The translations under genes were made by a program, and so were the position numbers. Below are positions 23,275 through 33,663 of a DNA stretch of 40,589 nt, in pieces. The stretch's first letter is position 1, and the number at the start of each line of letters is the position of its first letter. The stretch spans positions 1 through 40,589 of the forward strand of contig LGRX02030434.1 of NCBI GenBank assembly GCA_001247695.2, in the 5' to 3' direction. Source of the DNA: Cymbomonas tetramitiformis (taxonomy: Eukaryota > Chlorophyta > Pyramimonadophyceae > Pyramimonadales > Pyramimonadaceae). The notes under the pieces were generated by a model that worked only from the letters and a program-made list of their open reading frames with translations, was not told the origin of the DNA and searched no databases.

Positions 23275-26200
23275 TCATCCGCAATCATCTGAATCAGATG
23301 AACTACTACGGTCATCCTCGCTACTACTGTTATCATCGATTTCACGGAAGAAATCCGCCTTGCGATCCAACACAACTTGCAAGCAATCAGTTCGTCGTCG
23401 AATGGCCAAAGGGACAACATTTCCTTTGTACCGGGCAAGCCAAGCCGGCATGAAAGGAACATCCTGAATTACCACTTGATTCTCAATGCTGTTTGCGCGA
23501 ACGAATGGCTGAGACACGTCCCATGGCATGTCTTTGCGCAGGTAAATGTTCTTGCTGATATCGTCCGCAAGCGCAGCCGCCTTTGGGTACCAACGGGCCT
23601 TCAACAGAAAGATCTCGTGACCGGGAAGATCAAGCTTGACGATCTTCATGATTTCCCCATACCTATCTTCAACGTCATCGTCCGGTATCTCGCCTGTAAG
23701 AAGTTGAGCTGGAGTTGGCACTCCCGGACTTCGAAAGATGCTCTTGAAATACCGTTGACAACTCTTCAAACCAATGTCGCTGTCGTGCACTCGAAAATCT
23801 TCACGCCCAATCTTGATGCTAGGATACTCCGTCCACGGGGCGATCCCGGCCAAGGCGAAGGTCTGCTCCTCCTCGGTGAAAGGCTGAATCTGCAAAGTTC
23901 TTGGGCACCTTCTCCACGTGTCTGGTTGTAGAAACACCGGAACCACGTCATTCGTCATCGGCCTTCGACGACCCGCCCGTCGGTTGCGACGATTCCGTTG
24001 TCCAACGTTCCTGCATTCGCAAGTACACACGGGTGGACTCAATGTTCCGTACGTTGTCATACGGTGGCCGTACGCCGTCCGTACGCCGTCCACGTGGCGT
24101 TCGCACAATTTACAGACATGCACATAAGTTGGTACCTGTTGAATGAGTCGAGTGTGTCGTCGAACTTTTTGCACAGAGTGTCGTACTCGGGGAACTCGGT
24201 ACGAAGGTAGACTTGAATCTTTTCTCTGTCATCTGTTGCGATTGACGCCGCGCAAGCGAATTAGTTGTCTCATAAGAAGACTGAAGAGAAAAAAAAACGG
24301 ACAATAGTGAAAACCCATCCGTACGTACGGACAGGTGTTCCACACATGTGGACGACGTCGTCCGCACGGTGGGCTCTTCGTCCACGCGCTTGGACAGGTG
24401 GTATTGACCAAACGGACAATAGTAAAGTACCGTCCGTGCGTATGAATCGCTGGCCACACGTGTGAACGACTTCGTGCACACGTACTTAAAAAGCATCCAC
24501 ACGCATGGAAAGACTAACATGCATGGCACACATGATACTTAGGGATGTGCTCACCAGCGGTTGGCCGCACAGTGCTTGATTTCGTTGTAAAGATGTTCTG
24601 CTTTGCAGGAGGTCGATACTGGGGAGCTCGACCACTTCGATGCATTCGCTTGATGCCAGCAACCATGGAAACCGTTCGCCGCAACTCCAGTCCTTTCATC
24701 ATGCTGGCGACGGGTTGTGAGCGGGTCTTGATGGACAGCTTCAACAACCCGAAATAGTCTTCGAAGACATACATCCAGATTTCCCGTGCAGGGCCGTTGT
24801 CCTTCAGCTGGTCGACAATGTGCACGAGAAGATGCGACATAATCACCAACGCCTCAGGGGAGTTGTTCCGCTCCATCTCATCTCTCAACTGCATGACTCG
24901 GCTCTGCAGCTTGTTCATTTCCTGAAAGGCAAAATAATGAGAGGCAACCTTAATCTCGAACCGGGACATGCCAGGTGTGAATGGTGGAGGAACAACCGGA
25001 TGGACAACGGCTTCATACGCCGTCCGTGCGGCGTCCGTACGGTGTCCGAGAACATCCACACGGAAGCACACGGGTTGATTAGGCTTAACGTACCTCTGGA
25101 TGAATTGAGGGGGCGGTTAATTCTCGAACCACCACCGAAAATTCACCAACGAACCTCGCGTATTGTGGTCGGAGAACTTGCCCGTCAGCATTTTGCCAGG
25201 ATGCAATAACGCCCAGTATCCCAGAAGTGAGGGATACCACCAGCTCCGCGGCCTTCATCTTCCGCACCTTTTTCGGGTTCTTGTACTTTTCCTGCAGAAG
25301 TTTCTTAGCTAGAGGTCCCATATTTGTCGCGAGCTTCAGACCTCGTACCCACTTGATTGCACCGGTCTTTGCGATCGGTGACAGTCCCCACGGTGATGGT
25401 TTGTCTGCAAAGACTTTACATTGTTAGGCATACAGTGGATGGTCCATACGTCGTCCGTACGGTTACATGCGCCGTCCGTCCGGCGGCAACACGGTGTTCA
25501 CCCGTGTGGAACAGCAGAAACTCGCAAACGACCTACAAGCTTACCTGCCAGTCGCTTCGCAGCAGATCTTCGATCGTTTACATTTCTGGGTGGGGGTGCG
25601 ATAACCCACGATCGATGGACCTTCATCTTCCGCGCATAGTTGCGTGTGTTCGGTCCCCAACCATCACCAAAAATCACGCAGTGGACGCCGTGAATCAGGT
25701 TGTACAAGATGTGCATCAGGTCGAGAAGGTAGTCCCGTACAACGTCAAAATCAGGAATGATTGACATCGGGCATGGTTCCTTAACCCGCCCGCTCTGCTT
25801 CATGAATTCCTCGACGATTTGTTTAGGCACTCGTCCCTCTCTGATCATCTTGGCGTGGAGCTGTTGGGTTTCACGGACTTCGCTGTTGGTGCGAAAAGGG
25901 ATTGGTTCACCTGCTCAATGACGGCGAAAATCAACACGACACGCTTAGACGGTGAATCACGCGTACGGAACACATCGGACTCCAGGCGTCCACGCGTGCG
26001 GACGCCGGTATCCACAAGCCCGGACAGGGTGTTCTTTAACACATAATTTAAGCTAAAATCCACGAGCTGTCCGTGGGGTGTCCACACGGTGGGCACACAT
26101 ACTCCGTACGTACGGCCGAAGAAGGAAAGGGGACAAGCGACGGGGTCATGCGTTTACCTGGTTGCAGTCCTTGGTGTAGTGAGGAATATATGATTTTCGT

Positions 26201-27936
26201 TAGACCAGTTGTAGATTTCTCGGTACCCCGGATCCAGCATTTCAGGCAAGCGTAGTACGAATTAGCTCCGAATCGTCTCGCCGCGTCGCTCAAGCCAATG
26301 TAATCTTCGAGCATTTTGTACAGCACGAGCTTGAACGTGAAAACCGTGTTGGTAATCACATCGAACATGCGTACGCCGTTAGTCAGTCTGTTAACCTCCA
26401 AGGTGAACATGTCGTAGAACTTGCTGCTGACTTTCGGTTTTCCATCCCAGATTCCCCAAGTCATCACGTATTCTCGTTTGCAGCGAATTTCTCCCGGGAA
26501 GTTGACAATCGTAAAACACAGCGGAGTCACCGTGCGAATGCCGTCGTTGAAGGATTGGACGCCATCTGCACACGCCATAATGGCAATGTTCCTCGGGTCT
26601 TTGAATATGTCCCACTTGTTGCGAACGAAGTTGAGAAATCCTGGCGAGTCTGCACGAGCATTGGGAAACGATACATAAGAATTCCTTACACTCACTGTCC
26701 ACACGGGTGGATAACTACTTACACACGTACGGACAACGAACGAACGAATTGTCCATGCGGTGTTCACAGTCATGGACAGGTTTGCACGAGCTCTGGGAAA
26801 TGAGACCTAAGATTTCCGCAATTAAACTGTTCACATGGGTGGGTAACATTGTCCGTGCGTACGGACGGCGTACGTGCATACCATCCATATGGTGTTCACC
26901 TACATGGACGAGCTTGCACGAGCAGTGGGAAATACGACATACGAATTCCGCACTTGCTTTGTCCACACGGGCGGACGATGCCGATCGTACCTACGGACGA
27001 CGTACTGCCCTTACGTCCATGCGGTGTACACAGTCATGGATTGAAATTTCGGAGTAAACTCACCGAGTATACCATGTATTTCCGCTCGGGGGTCTTTGTC
27101 CAAAATGCCTTCTTTCCACCACGTACGCGCTAGCATGGCTAACTCCGGCGTCAGGAAGAATACGGTGAACAGCGTTTCGAGCGGCCACCATCGAAAAATA
27201 CAGCGAGCTCGACCTGGAATGTATACCCCGTTCACCGTCTTTCCGTCCTCGTATCTCGGTTCCAGGCATTTCGGACACTTGTCGCAGTTGGCGTGCTCGT
27301 TTTGAAAGAATTCGGAGCACTCGGGGCAAACGTCCACTTCGTTGTATCCCTTGAACATCTCCTTCCACTTCTGCATCACTTGTGCATATGTAGATGGAAC
27401 CTCTGCGATGAGAGTATGTGCACTATCGGCTACATTGTCGATGTAGTGAACACGCAGAATGTTCAGAATCGCATCGAAGTAGGCCTGCGAGCTGTTGTGG
27501 TGGTTGTGGGAGACGAGAAGATCCAACACGAAATTGTTCGCCACGACGTTGGCGGACGCTTGGACGTTTTCTACACTTTCCTGCTCACACACACACACAC
27601 ACACACACACACATCCTCAAAGAACACATGAATGTGATGAATGCTGAATTGCTGACTTAGCTGATAAGGAGGACCTACCTCTGCGCTTGGGTCCTCTTGA
27701 GGTCCCAAGAAGAGCCGATTGATTTTTTCGATCGTCGCATTTGCTGCCTCGTGGATGGCAACATCTTCTGGGAATTCCTCCTCATCACTGCGTTCTTGTG
27801 TCTCCTCCTCATCTTGTTGTCGCTCTGGTGACGGCGATCGATCACCATGAAGTCCATTGGCACGCACGTGCCGGAGAGTTTGCTTACTGGATAACCACCT
27901 TTCACCATTGCATTCAACGCAGGGACAAAATGGCAT
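23275..27936 (-). CDS. CACTA (En/Spm) Tnp2-type transposase, 8 exons, 1,047 aa
   Basis: Exons: 27936-27679, 27580-27064, 26649-26158, 25910-25545, 25404-25094, 24921-24555, 24232-24136, 24010-23275. Every intron is GT-AG and all phases match (0,1,1,1,0,1,2). Exon 1 has a CPCVEC...H zinc-finger-like start, as in the transposase-associated domain. Exon 2 has VPSTYAQV and CPECSEF...CPKCLEPRY. Exon 3 has ACADGVQSFNDG (D287). Exon 4 has YLLDLMH (D486), matching the D-x-MH block of Tnp2. Exon 6 reads like DUF4218 (HLLVHIVDQLKDNGP...WMYVFEDYFG) and exon 8 like DUF4216 (YGEIMKIVKLDLPG). It would act in the nucleus to excise and insert a CACTA element. An extra 5' exon is possible. CACTA termini were not found, and a 10-kb transposon now lies 315 bp upstream of the ATG. 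Confidence 0.87.
27586..27612. repeat. (CA)n microsatellite in intron 1 of the Tnp2 gene
   Basis: About 13 CA dinucleotides. On the minus strand this GT run lies directly before the acceptor GAGCAG at 27581, an unusual purine-containing tract before a splice site. Confidence 0.9.
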
Positions 27937-28246
27937 ATTTGGTCGTCCGTGCGTCGTCCGTACGGTGTCCGTACGCCCGGCTTAGGTTTCCAGCGTATGG
28001 ACAACGATGTTCATACGTTCCATGTCACATCTGCGCGCATGCACCAACACTTGCGTCAAGGTTGTAAACTCGTCGTCCACACGTTAGATTATGGATGGAC
28101 GCTATGTGTTGTCCGTGTGGATGCCGCAAGCATTCTAGTCCATACGGTTCCATGAGATCGGTTGTCCACACGCGTGGAAACGTCAGTTAGCTGTCCATGT
28201 GGGTTTTGTACGAATTTCGTATGAAATGGCACATTTTTCGTACGTC

Positions 28247-28250
28247 TGCA
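28247..28250. repeat. Left candidate target-site duplication TGCA
   Basis: TGCA ends the sequence left of the element and TGCA starts the sequence right of it (38390-38393). Four bases are few, but both are exactly adjacent to the inverted-repeat ends. Confidence 0.7.
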
Positions 28251-28272
28251 GGCATGTGGCACGTGTGGGTGG
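28251..28272 (+). repeat. Left terminal inverted repeat (22 bp)
   Basis: Perfect reverse complement of 38368-38389; similarity continues more weakly inward (shared GCATAATTT about 20 bases further in). Confidence 0.93.
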
Positions 28273-28291
28273 ACGGGGGTTACATACTTAA

Positions 28292-29160
28292 GTGCATAAT
28301 TTCGGAAAATGTTATTATACGGCTTGATATTTTTGGAGAAGTTTGGAGAAGGTTTGGACAAACTCAAAAATATAAAATTTTGACATTTAGGGTTTAGGAG
28401 TAGTCGTGCGGGGCCATTTTGGTCACGGCAAACCGCAGGAAATCGTGTTTTGCACTTGGCATGCATGCGCGTCGCATGAATGTGTTGATAAAAGGTCACC
28501 GCCGAGTTTGGGGAGGTGCACCAAGTTAGTTGAAGGCACTTGAAAGTTGCATAGCCAAGATTTTAGGGTTTTAGGGTTGCTGGCGGGTGAAATATTGGCT
28601 GTGAGAGCAGGGGTTTCGCGTATGCGGGGTCCGCTATAAAGTGCATAATTTCGGAAAATGTTGTTATACGGCTTGATATTTTTGGAGAAGTTTGGAGAAG
28701 GTTTAGACAAACTCAAAAATATAAAATTTTGACATTTAGGGTTTTGGAGTAGTCGTGCGGGGCCATTTTGGGCACTGCAAACCGCAGGAAATCGTGTTTT
28801 GCACTTGGCATGCATGCGCGTCGCATGAATGTGTTGATAAAAGGTCACCGCCGAGTTTGGGGAGGTGCACCAAGTTAGTTGAAGGCACTTGAAAGTTGCA
28901 TAGCCAAGATTTTAGGGTTTTAGGGTTGCTGGCGGGTGAAATATTGGCGGTGAGAGCAGGGGTTTCGCGTATGCGGGGTCCGCTAGAAAGTGCATAATTT
29001 CGGTAAATGTTGTTATACGGCTTGATATTTTTGGAGAAGTTTGGAGAAGGTTTAGACAAACTCAAAAATGTTATTTTTGACATTTAGGGCTTTGGAGTAG
29101 TCGTGCGGGGCCATTTTGGGCACTGCAAACCGCAGGAAATCATGTTTTGCACTTGGCATG
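28292..29160. repeat. Left subterminal tandem repeats, 349-bp period
   Basis: The words GTGCATAATTTCGG start at 28292, 28641 and 28990, giving two full 349-bp units and a partial third, nearly identical. Each full unit holds GGGGCCATTTTGG, TTGCACTTGGCATGCATGCG and a TTTTAGGGTTTTAGGG stretch. Reverse-complement relatives lie at the right end of the element. No gene is visible. Confidence 0.9.
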
Positions 29161-29287
29161 CATGCGCGTCACATCAAAATTGTGATGCCCCAAGTTTGTT
29201 CAAATGCTTGAGCATAAATATGCAAAAAATGTTATCATTATTGCATTGTGAATGCCAAATCCCATACTATATATTTGAATGCAAAAA

Positions 29288-32200
29288 TTACAACAGTGAT
29301 AACACGCGCTCATGCTCGGCAGCAGGCATCTTGTACACATCCCCTCTTTTAACTAGGCGCACATCGGTTGCACGCACGGCTTCACAAGAGATCAAGCACT
29401 TTTTACTTGTGTCTAGTATGTAGTCATCTCTCACATCGGCATCTTCCCATTCAAAGTACCTCCCCGAAACCACAAATTCTCCCGGGGCAAAATATTGCCC
29501 ATAGTCATCTCGGCGCCCCCTAGGTCCAACCTCCGTCACGGCGGATAACGCCTTCACCAAGTAGTAGGCGTGTGTGCGGTCCGCCGGGTCTCGGTGGACC
29601 GCGATGATGCATCCGCGCCGCACCGCTACACTCACATCACTCGCATACTCCTCCACCAACTCCCGCACCCTTGCCGCGTCCGCACCCGTTGCGGGCGTCA
29701 ATTCCACCTCCCTCCACAAATCCACATGCGAGCTCTCCAAACAGTTCTCGGACGTCGGCATGGACGACACACATTCTGCATAGCATGACACGCAATAGCA
29801 TGTCCTGTCGCGCACCAGCAACTTCCCCTCCACGCCCGATCGCACCGAATGCAGTTGCAAAGTGCGCTCCAAAGATTTGTATGCGATGCGCGCCGTGTGA
29901 TCAACCGCCGACAAACCTCCCGCCACCTCTTTCGTCGCGTCCTCGGGAACTAGATAAAAAAATCGTTGATTGAATGCGGCCCTCGACTTCGTGTAGCTGG
30001 TGTCCGCGCGTGTGCGCAACCTCTCCACACAAAAAGCATAGAGATCGGCCGCACACAAGATCTTCCCATACCATTTGTCACCCTCCGAAATTACCGCCAC
30101 CGCCGCTGCATGCTTCACGTGTGCCCCCGCTCCGTCCTGCTCCCCTTTAGCATGCGCCGTCTCAAAGAAGTTCCGCTGACAAGGAATCCCCAGCGACCAT
30201 TCCATTTTGCTGTTTCCCACGTCCGCGAATCCCGCCGCGCACTTGTTCTGCCCCGCACAGCCATCCGCCCATTCGTGAATAAATATTGGCTTCGGAATCC
30301 CCCTTTTCTCAAAGTACTCCTTGATGATCACCTCTCGCATGTACTGAATGAATCTGTGATCATGCTTGCGGTCATCACTGATAAAGTACACATAGTCCTT
30401 TATCACAACCGGGTTCTCCGCCGTGGACTCTACCCCATCGACTTCCTTGCACGCGTGCCGCCATAATACACACACCAACACAGTAGCCTGCTTCACCACC
30501 CAGTGCAAACTCTGAACTTCCCTCGGGATGTTCAACGAATGGTTCTCGGAGAAGTCGAAACACCACGCCGTATGCCCCAACGGCAAATCCGTGATACACG
30601 TCTTAAATTGACGGTGCTGGTGCAAGGCCATGAATGTATGGTAAGCATAGGGACGCAAAAACGGGCAGTCCCCGACGCCATTTAGCCTCCGCCACTTCCA
30701 CGATTCCGACGCCGCGTCCTCGCACAGAAAGCGTCCATTGCACCGACAGTTTGGCGACTTCCCCGGTTCGTGCCCCAGCAACAACGTTTGCAGCTTAGAT
30801 ATCAACGCCCCCAATTTCGTCTTCTTCTGCAAAAACTGCAACCTCCTAACCTCTTTCCCTTCGTCGTCGTACTTGCCCGTACTCAGAGTCTCATAGCACG
30901 ACCACCTCACCTCCTCCGCATATTGCACCTCCTTCTCGCACACTTTAAAGTTCTTCAAACCTCCGCACTGTTTGCAGGTTTGCAACAGGCACTCTATGCG
31001 GTGCTTATCCCCTTCACGCGGGCACAACAGACTCTCCGCGAACGTGGAGGTAGACTTCCCCGCCTTCACGATGCCACACACTTGCCCCGTCGGCGCACCC
31101 ACCGCGCTCTCCCTCTTTTCCTCCGCCGTCCGTGGCACTCGGGGGCAACACTTCTTATCCTTGCACGGGCACTTCTTGTGCACCGCCTCCCGTGCTTCGT
31201 CGAACCCTTTAAGCACCATGCGCATGTCCTCGTGATACCTACAACAACAAGAGATGTTGTCCCTTCTTGTCAACCGTACCACATTGTGCGGTTTGCAAAC
31301 TCCCGCCTTCTCAAACGACCTTTGCCCCACCTTCACGCTTGGATATTTCGCCACAAATCTCCGGTACACCACTAGTTGCGAAGCCTCAAGCCAATGCTTG
31401 CTAACGTACTCACGGGGCGTCTTAAGCTTCCCCGTGTGTGGATCTCTTGCCAACACCACGTCCTTCTTACAAGGACTCACGCGCGTGTTGTCCGGGTGCA
31501 ACCAAAAGTCGCGGATGAGTGCACAAGTGGCTTCCGCCATGCACACTGAACGACGCCCACGTCGCTTGGGGCGCGTCACACCCACGTGCAAGCTCCTTCG
31601 TGCACGCTCGGCATTGCCCACCCTCGCACCCGCCAGCATGTTTTTATGCCCCGTGATGCCCGCATATCCTACACGCTTATGCACGCCTAACATTGTTGTC
31701 GCTGCGGTTAACACTTGCCCCTCTTGCATGTTCTCGCCAAACACTGCGGCCGCCACTGCAAGCTTGTGCTCCTCGTTCAAGTTAGAATTCCTACTCGACA
31801 GCGCCCCAAAGACCGCAACCAGGTTTTCTAGAATGCAGTCCATAGCTTTGGTCTTCGCCATTTCTGTATCACCGAACAACGCTGCGCGACAGCGTTGCAG
31901 CACACCTACTGCCACTTCCTTTGGCAGCGTTTCAATGTACCCCCTCACCGCTGAAGCGATGCGGTTTGGGGACCTACTAAAAATCTCGCTCATCTTCCCT
32001 ATCCAGTGGTTCCTGTTTCCTCGCTTCAGTGGCGTGTATTCCTGTGGTCTGTCAACTTCGTGACGTGTCAGCGACCGACGCAAACCATCTTCTTGCCCCT
32101 CTATCCCTCCTTTGGACACTTCGCGCGAAGTGTCCAGTTCGTCTGGAGAAGAACATTCCTCTTTGTCTGAGCTGTCAGGAATCTGACAATTGCGCAAGGG

Positions 32201-32368
32201 CGTGGAAGTCGCCTCAGCTCGTGCAGACGCCCAAATATCGCACACCGAATCCAACTTGGTAACCAAGTGTCGAAGCGTCGGCATAGCTTCTTGCGGTAGG
32301 GGCCACACTCCAAGAGGTATGGTGCGTGCGGAGTCGCCTACTTCTACTAGAAGAGGTAGCAAGTCCAT
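29288..32368 (-). CDS. DDE-type transposase-like protein of the two-gene transposon (about 1,026 aa)
   Basis: The frame is open from 32596 to 29288. No ATG starts at 32596, so I chose ATG 32368 (1,026 residues); an in-frame ATG about 80 bases upstream, or an upstream exon, is possible. The core looks RNase-H-like: WCFDFSENH (D605) with a following Q-S-x-H-W, then HEWADGCAGQNK (D702), then NFFETAHAKGEQDGAGAH (E743). From memory this D-F-x-E-N ... D-G-C-x-x-Q ... H-x-K-G-x-x-D-G order also occurs in uncharacterised proteins of invertebrates and protists, but I cannot name the superfamily. Cys-rich patches (CPCKDKKCC, CLLQTCKQCGG, CRCNGRFLC) precede the core and CYCVSCYAEC follows it, likely zinc sites. 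It is the probable transposase of its element. Confidence 0.78.
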   Translation of the reverse strand: MDLLPLLVEVGDSARTIPLGVWPLPQEAMPTLRHLVTKLDSVCDIWASARAEATSTPLRNCQIPDSSDKEECSSPDELDTSREVSKGGIEGQEDGLRRSLTRHEVDRPQEYTPLKRGNRNHWIGKMSEIFSRSPNRIASAVRGYIETLPKEVAVGVLQRCRAALFGDTEMAKTKAMDCILENLVAVFGALSSRNSNLNEEHKLAVAAAVFGENMQEGQVLTAATTMLGVHKRVGYAGITGHKNMLAGARVGNAERARRSLHVGVTRPKRRGRRSVCMAEATCALIRDFWLHPDNTRVSPCKKDVVLARDPHTGKLKTPREYVSKHWLEASQLVVYRRFVAKYPSVKVGQRSFEKAGVCKPHNVVRLTRRDNISCCCRYHEDMRMVLKGFDEAREAVHKKCPCKDKKCCPRVPRTAEEKRESAVGAPTGQVCGIVKAGKSTSTFAESLLCPREGDKHRIECLLQTCKQCGGLKNFKVCEKEVQYAEEVRWSCYETLSTGKYDDEGKEVRRLQFLQKKTKLGALISKLQTLLLGHEPGKSPNCRCNGRFLCEDAASESWKWRRLNGVGDCPFLRPYAYHTFMALHQHRQFKTCITDLPLGHTAWCFDFSENHSLNIPREVQSLHWVVKQATVLVCVLWRHACKEVDGVESTAENPVVIKDYVYFISDDRKHDHRFIQYMREVIIKEYFEKRGIPKPIFIHEWADGCAGQNKCAAGFADVGNSKMEWSLGIPCQRNFFETAHAKGEQDGAGAHVKHAAAVAVISEGDKWYGKILCAADLYAFCVERLRTRADTSYTKSRAAFNQRFFYLVPEDATKEVAGGLSAVDHTARIAYKSLERTLQLHSVRSGVEGKLLVRDRTCYCVSCYAECVSSMPTSENCLESSHVDLWREVELTPATGADAARVRELVEEYASDVSVAVRRGCIIAVHRDPADRTHAYYLVKALSAVTEVGPRGRRDDYGQYFAPGEFVVSGRYFEWEDADVRDDYILDTSKKCLISCEAVRATDVRLVKRGDVYKMPAAEHERVLSLL

Positions 32369-32845
32369 AAGAATTGGCGGGATATCTGGTCCAGGATTGT
32401 AGCTCGCGTCTGAGCCGCACAAAGCTAAAAAGACGCTCATAGCTAGAATGACATGCATGATTCCACATAACTGCCCTAGTAGCCAACGTCGATCATCCCG
32501 AACCACGGTGAACTTCACGTGGCCTTCCACGATGTGCACCCCTGCTACAAAAAGGTATGCGCACTCCTCAACAGTCGTTCTCACGCATTTTGTCACAGAT
32601 CATAATAGTTCATAATAGCTTCGGGCTCTTTACAAATAAAGTACAACCGCACCGTTGAAGCTTGTCGGATTGGGGCGCCGCTTCGTCCCACCCATATCGT
32701 TGTCGTTTCTACCACGCTAACCACATATCAAATATACATGAAATATATTCGTGCGAGGGCATGAGCTTCCTCGCACTTCCATCACCGGTCACATTCTTGA
32801 AGAATACGAACGCGTTTCACTTCGAAATGGCGTGAAGTGCTTCAT

Positions 32846-33570
32846 GATGTGGCGCTTTGGAGTTCACCAAATCTGTCAGCGCTCCACATCATAATTTATA
32901 TCGGTGGCATAATGTTGTGTGCATCGTGATGTGGCGCTTTGGAGTTCGATCAAGTTTTATCGACGGACTCCAAATCTGTCAGCGTTCCACATCATAATTT
33001 ATATCCGTGACATAATGTGATGTGCATCTTGATGTGGCGCTTTGGAGTTCGATCAAGTTTTATCGACGGACTCCAAATCTGTCAGCGCTCCACATCATAA
33101 TTTATATCCGTGACATAATGTTGTGTGCATCGTGATGTGGCGCTTTGGAGTTCGATCAAGTTTTATCGACGGACTCCAAATCTGTCAGCGCTCCACATCA
33201 TAATTTATATCGGTGGCATAATGTTGTGTGCATCGTGATGTGGCGCTTTGGAGTTCGATCAAGTTTTATCGACGGACTCCAAATCTGTCAGCGTTCCACA
33301 TCATAATTTATATCCGTGACATAATGTTATGTGCATCTTGATGTGGCGCTTTGGAGTTCGATCAAGTTTTATCGACGGACTCCAAATCTGTCAGCGCTCC
33401 ACATCATAATTTATATCCGTGACATAATGTTGTGTGCATCGTGATGTGGCGCTTTGGAGTTCGATCAAGTTTTATCGACGGACTCCAAATCTGTTAGGGT
33501 TCCACAGCGAAATATTTTTGCGTGGGATATTTGTATGTGCATGGTGATGTGGCGCTTTGGAGTTCTGGAC
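32846..33570. repeat. Eight 103-bp tandem units with nested inverted repeats between the divergent genes
   Basis: Units start (GATGTGGCGC) at 32846 (shortened to 82 bp), 32928, 33031, 33134, 33237, 33340, 33443 and 33546 (incomplete). Each full unit has three nested dyads around one centre: outer TGATGTGG/CCACATCA, middle TTTGGAGT/ACTCCAAA, inner TCGAT/ATCGA. It sits between two divergently transcribed genes, so it could serve as a bidirectional promoter, a transposase-binding enhancer or a replication-related site (inference). Confidence 0.93.
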
Positions 33571-33663
33571 GGACTTGAAGGCCCAAGACTCCGCCTTTAC
33601 TGAATTGACTTATGCTCCTGAAACCTAAGAGTAAGTAGCACGTTAACACCTTGCCCCAGAAAC

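Larger units (their letters stand above)
24011..28250. repeat. Dispersed 9-bp motif GTCCRYRCG in introns and 5' flank of the Tnp2 gene
   Basis: Examples: two adjacent sites at about 25020-25045, two at 25441-25462, two at 26847-26865 and three in a row at 27942-27976, with further sites at about 24305, 24360, 26085, 26697, 26960, 28073, 28138 and 28164. Sites occur in both orientations. Introns 2-7 carry the words or close variants; intron 1 and the exons do not. These are possible binding sites (inference). Confidence 0.8.

Noticed and set aside
28562..28577. Telomere-like TTTTAGGGTTTTAGGG
   Set aside because: Only two units, inside subterminal repeats of a transposon, repeated at 28911 and inverted near 4757 and 38066. 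Not a telomere.
28251..29287. Open frames in the subterminal repeats (for example 28089-28499 and 28423-28848 on the minus strand)
   Set aside because: They repeat with the 349-bp units, cross the element boundary in one case and have no recognisable protein features.
32846..33570. CRISPR-like array
   Set aside because: The 103-bp units are contiguous tandem repeats without unique spacers, in a eukaryotic transposon.
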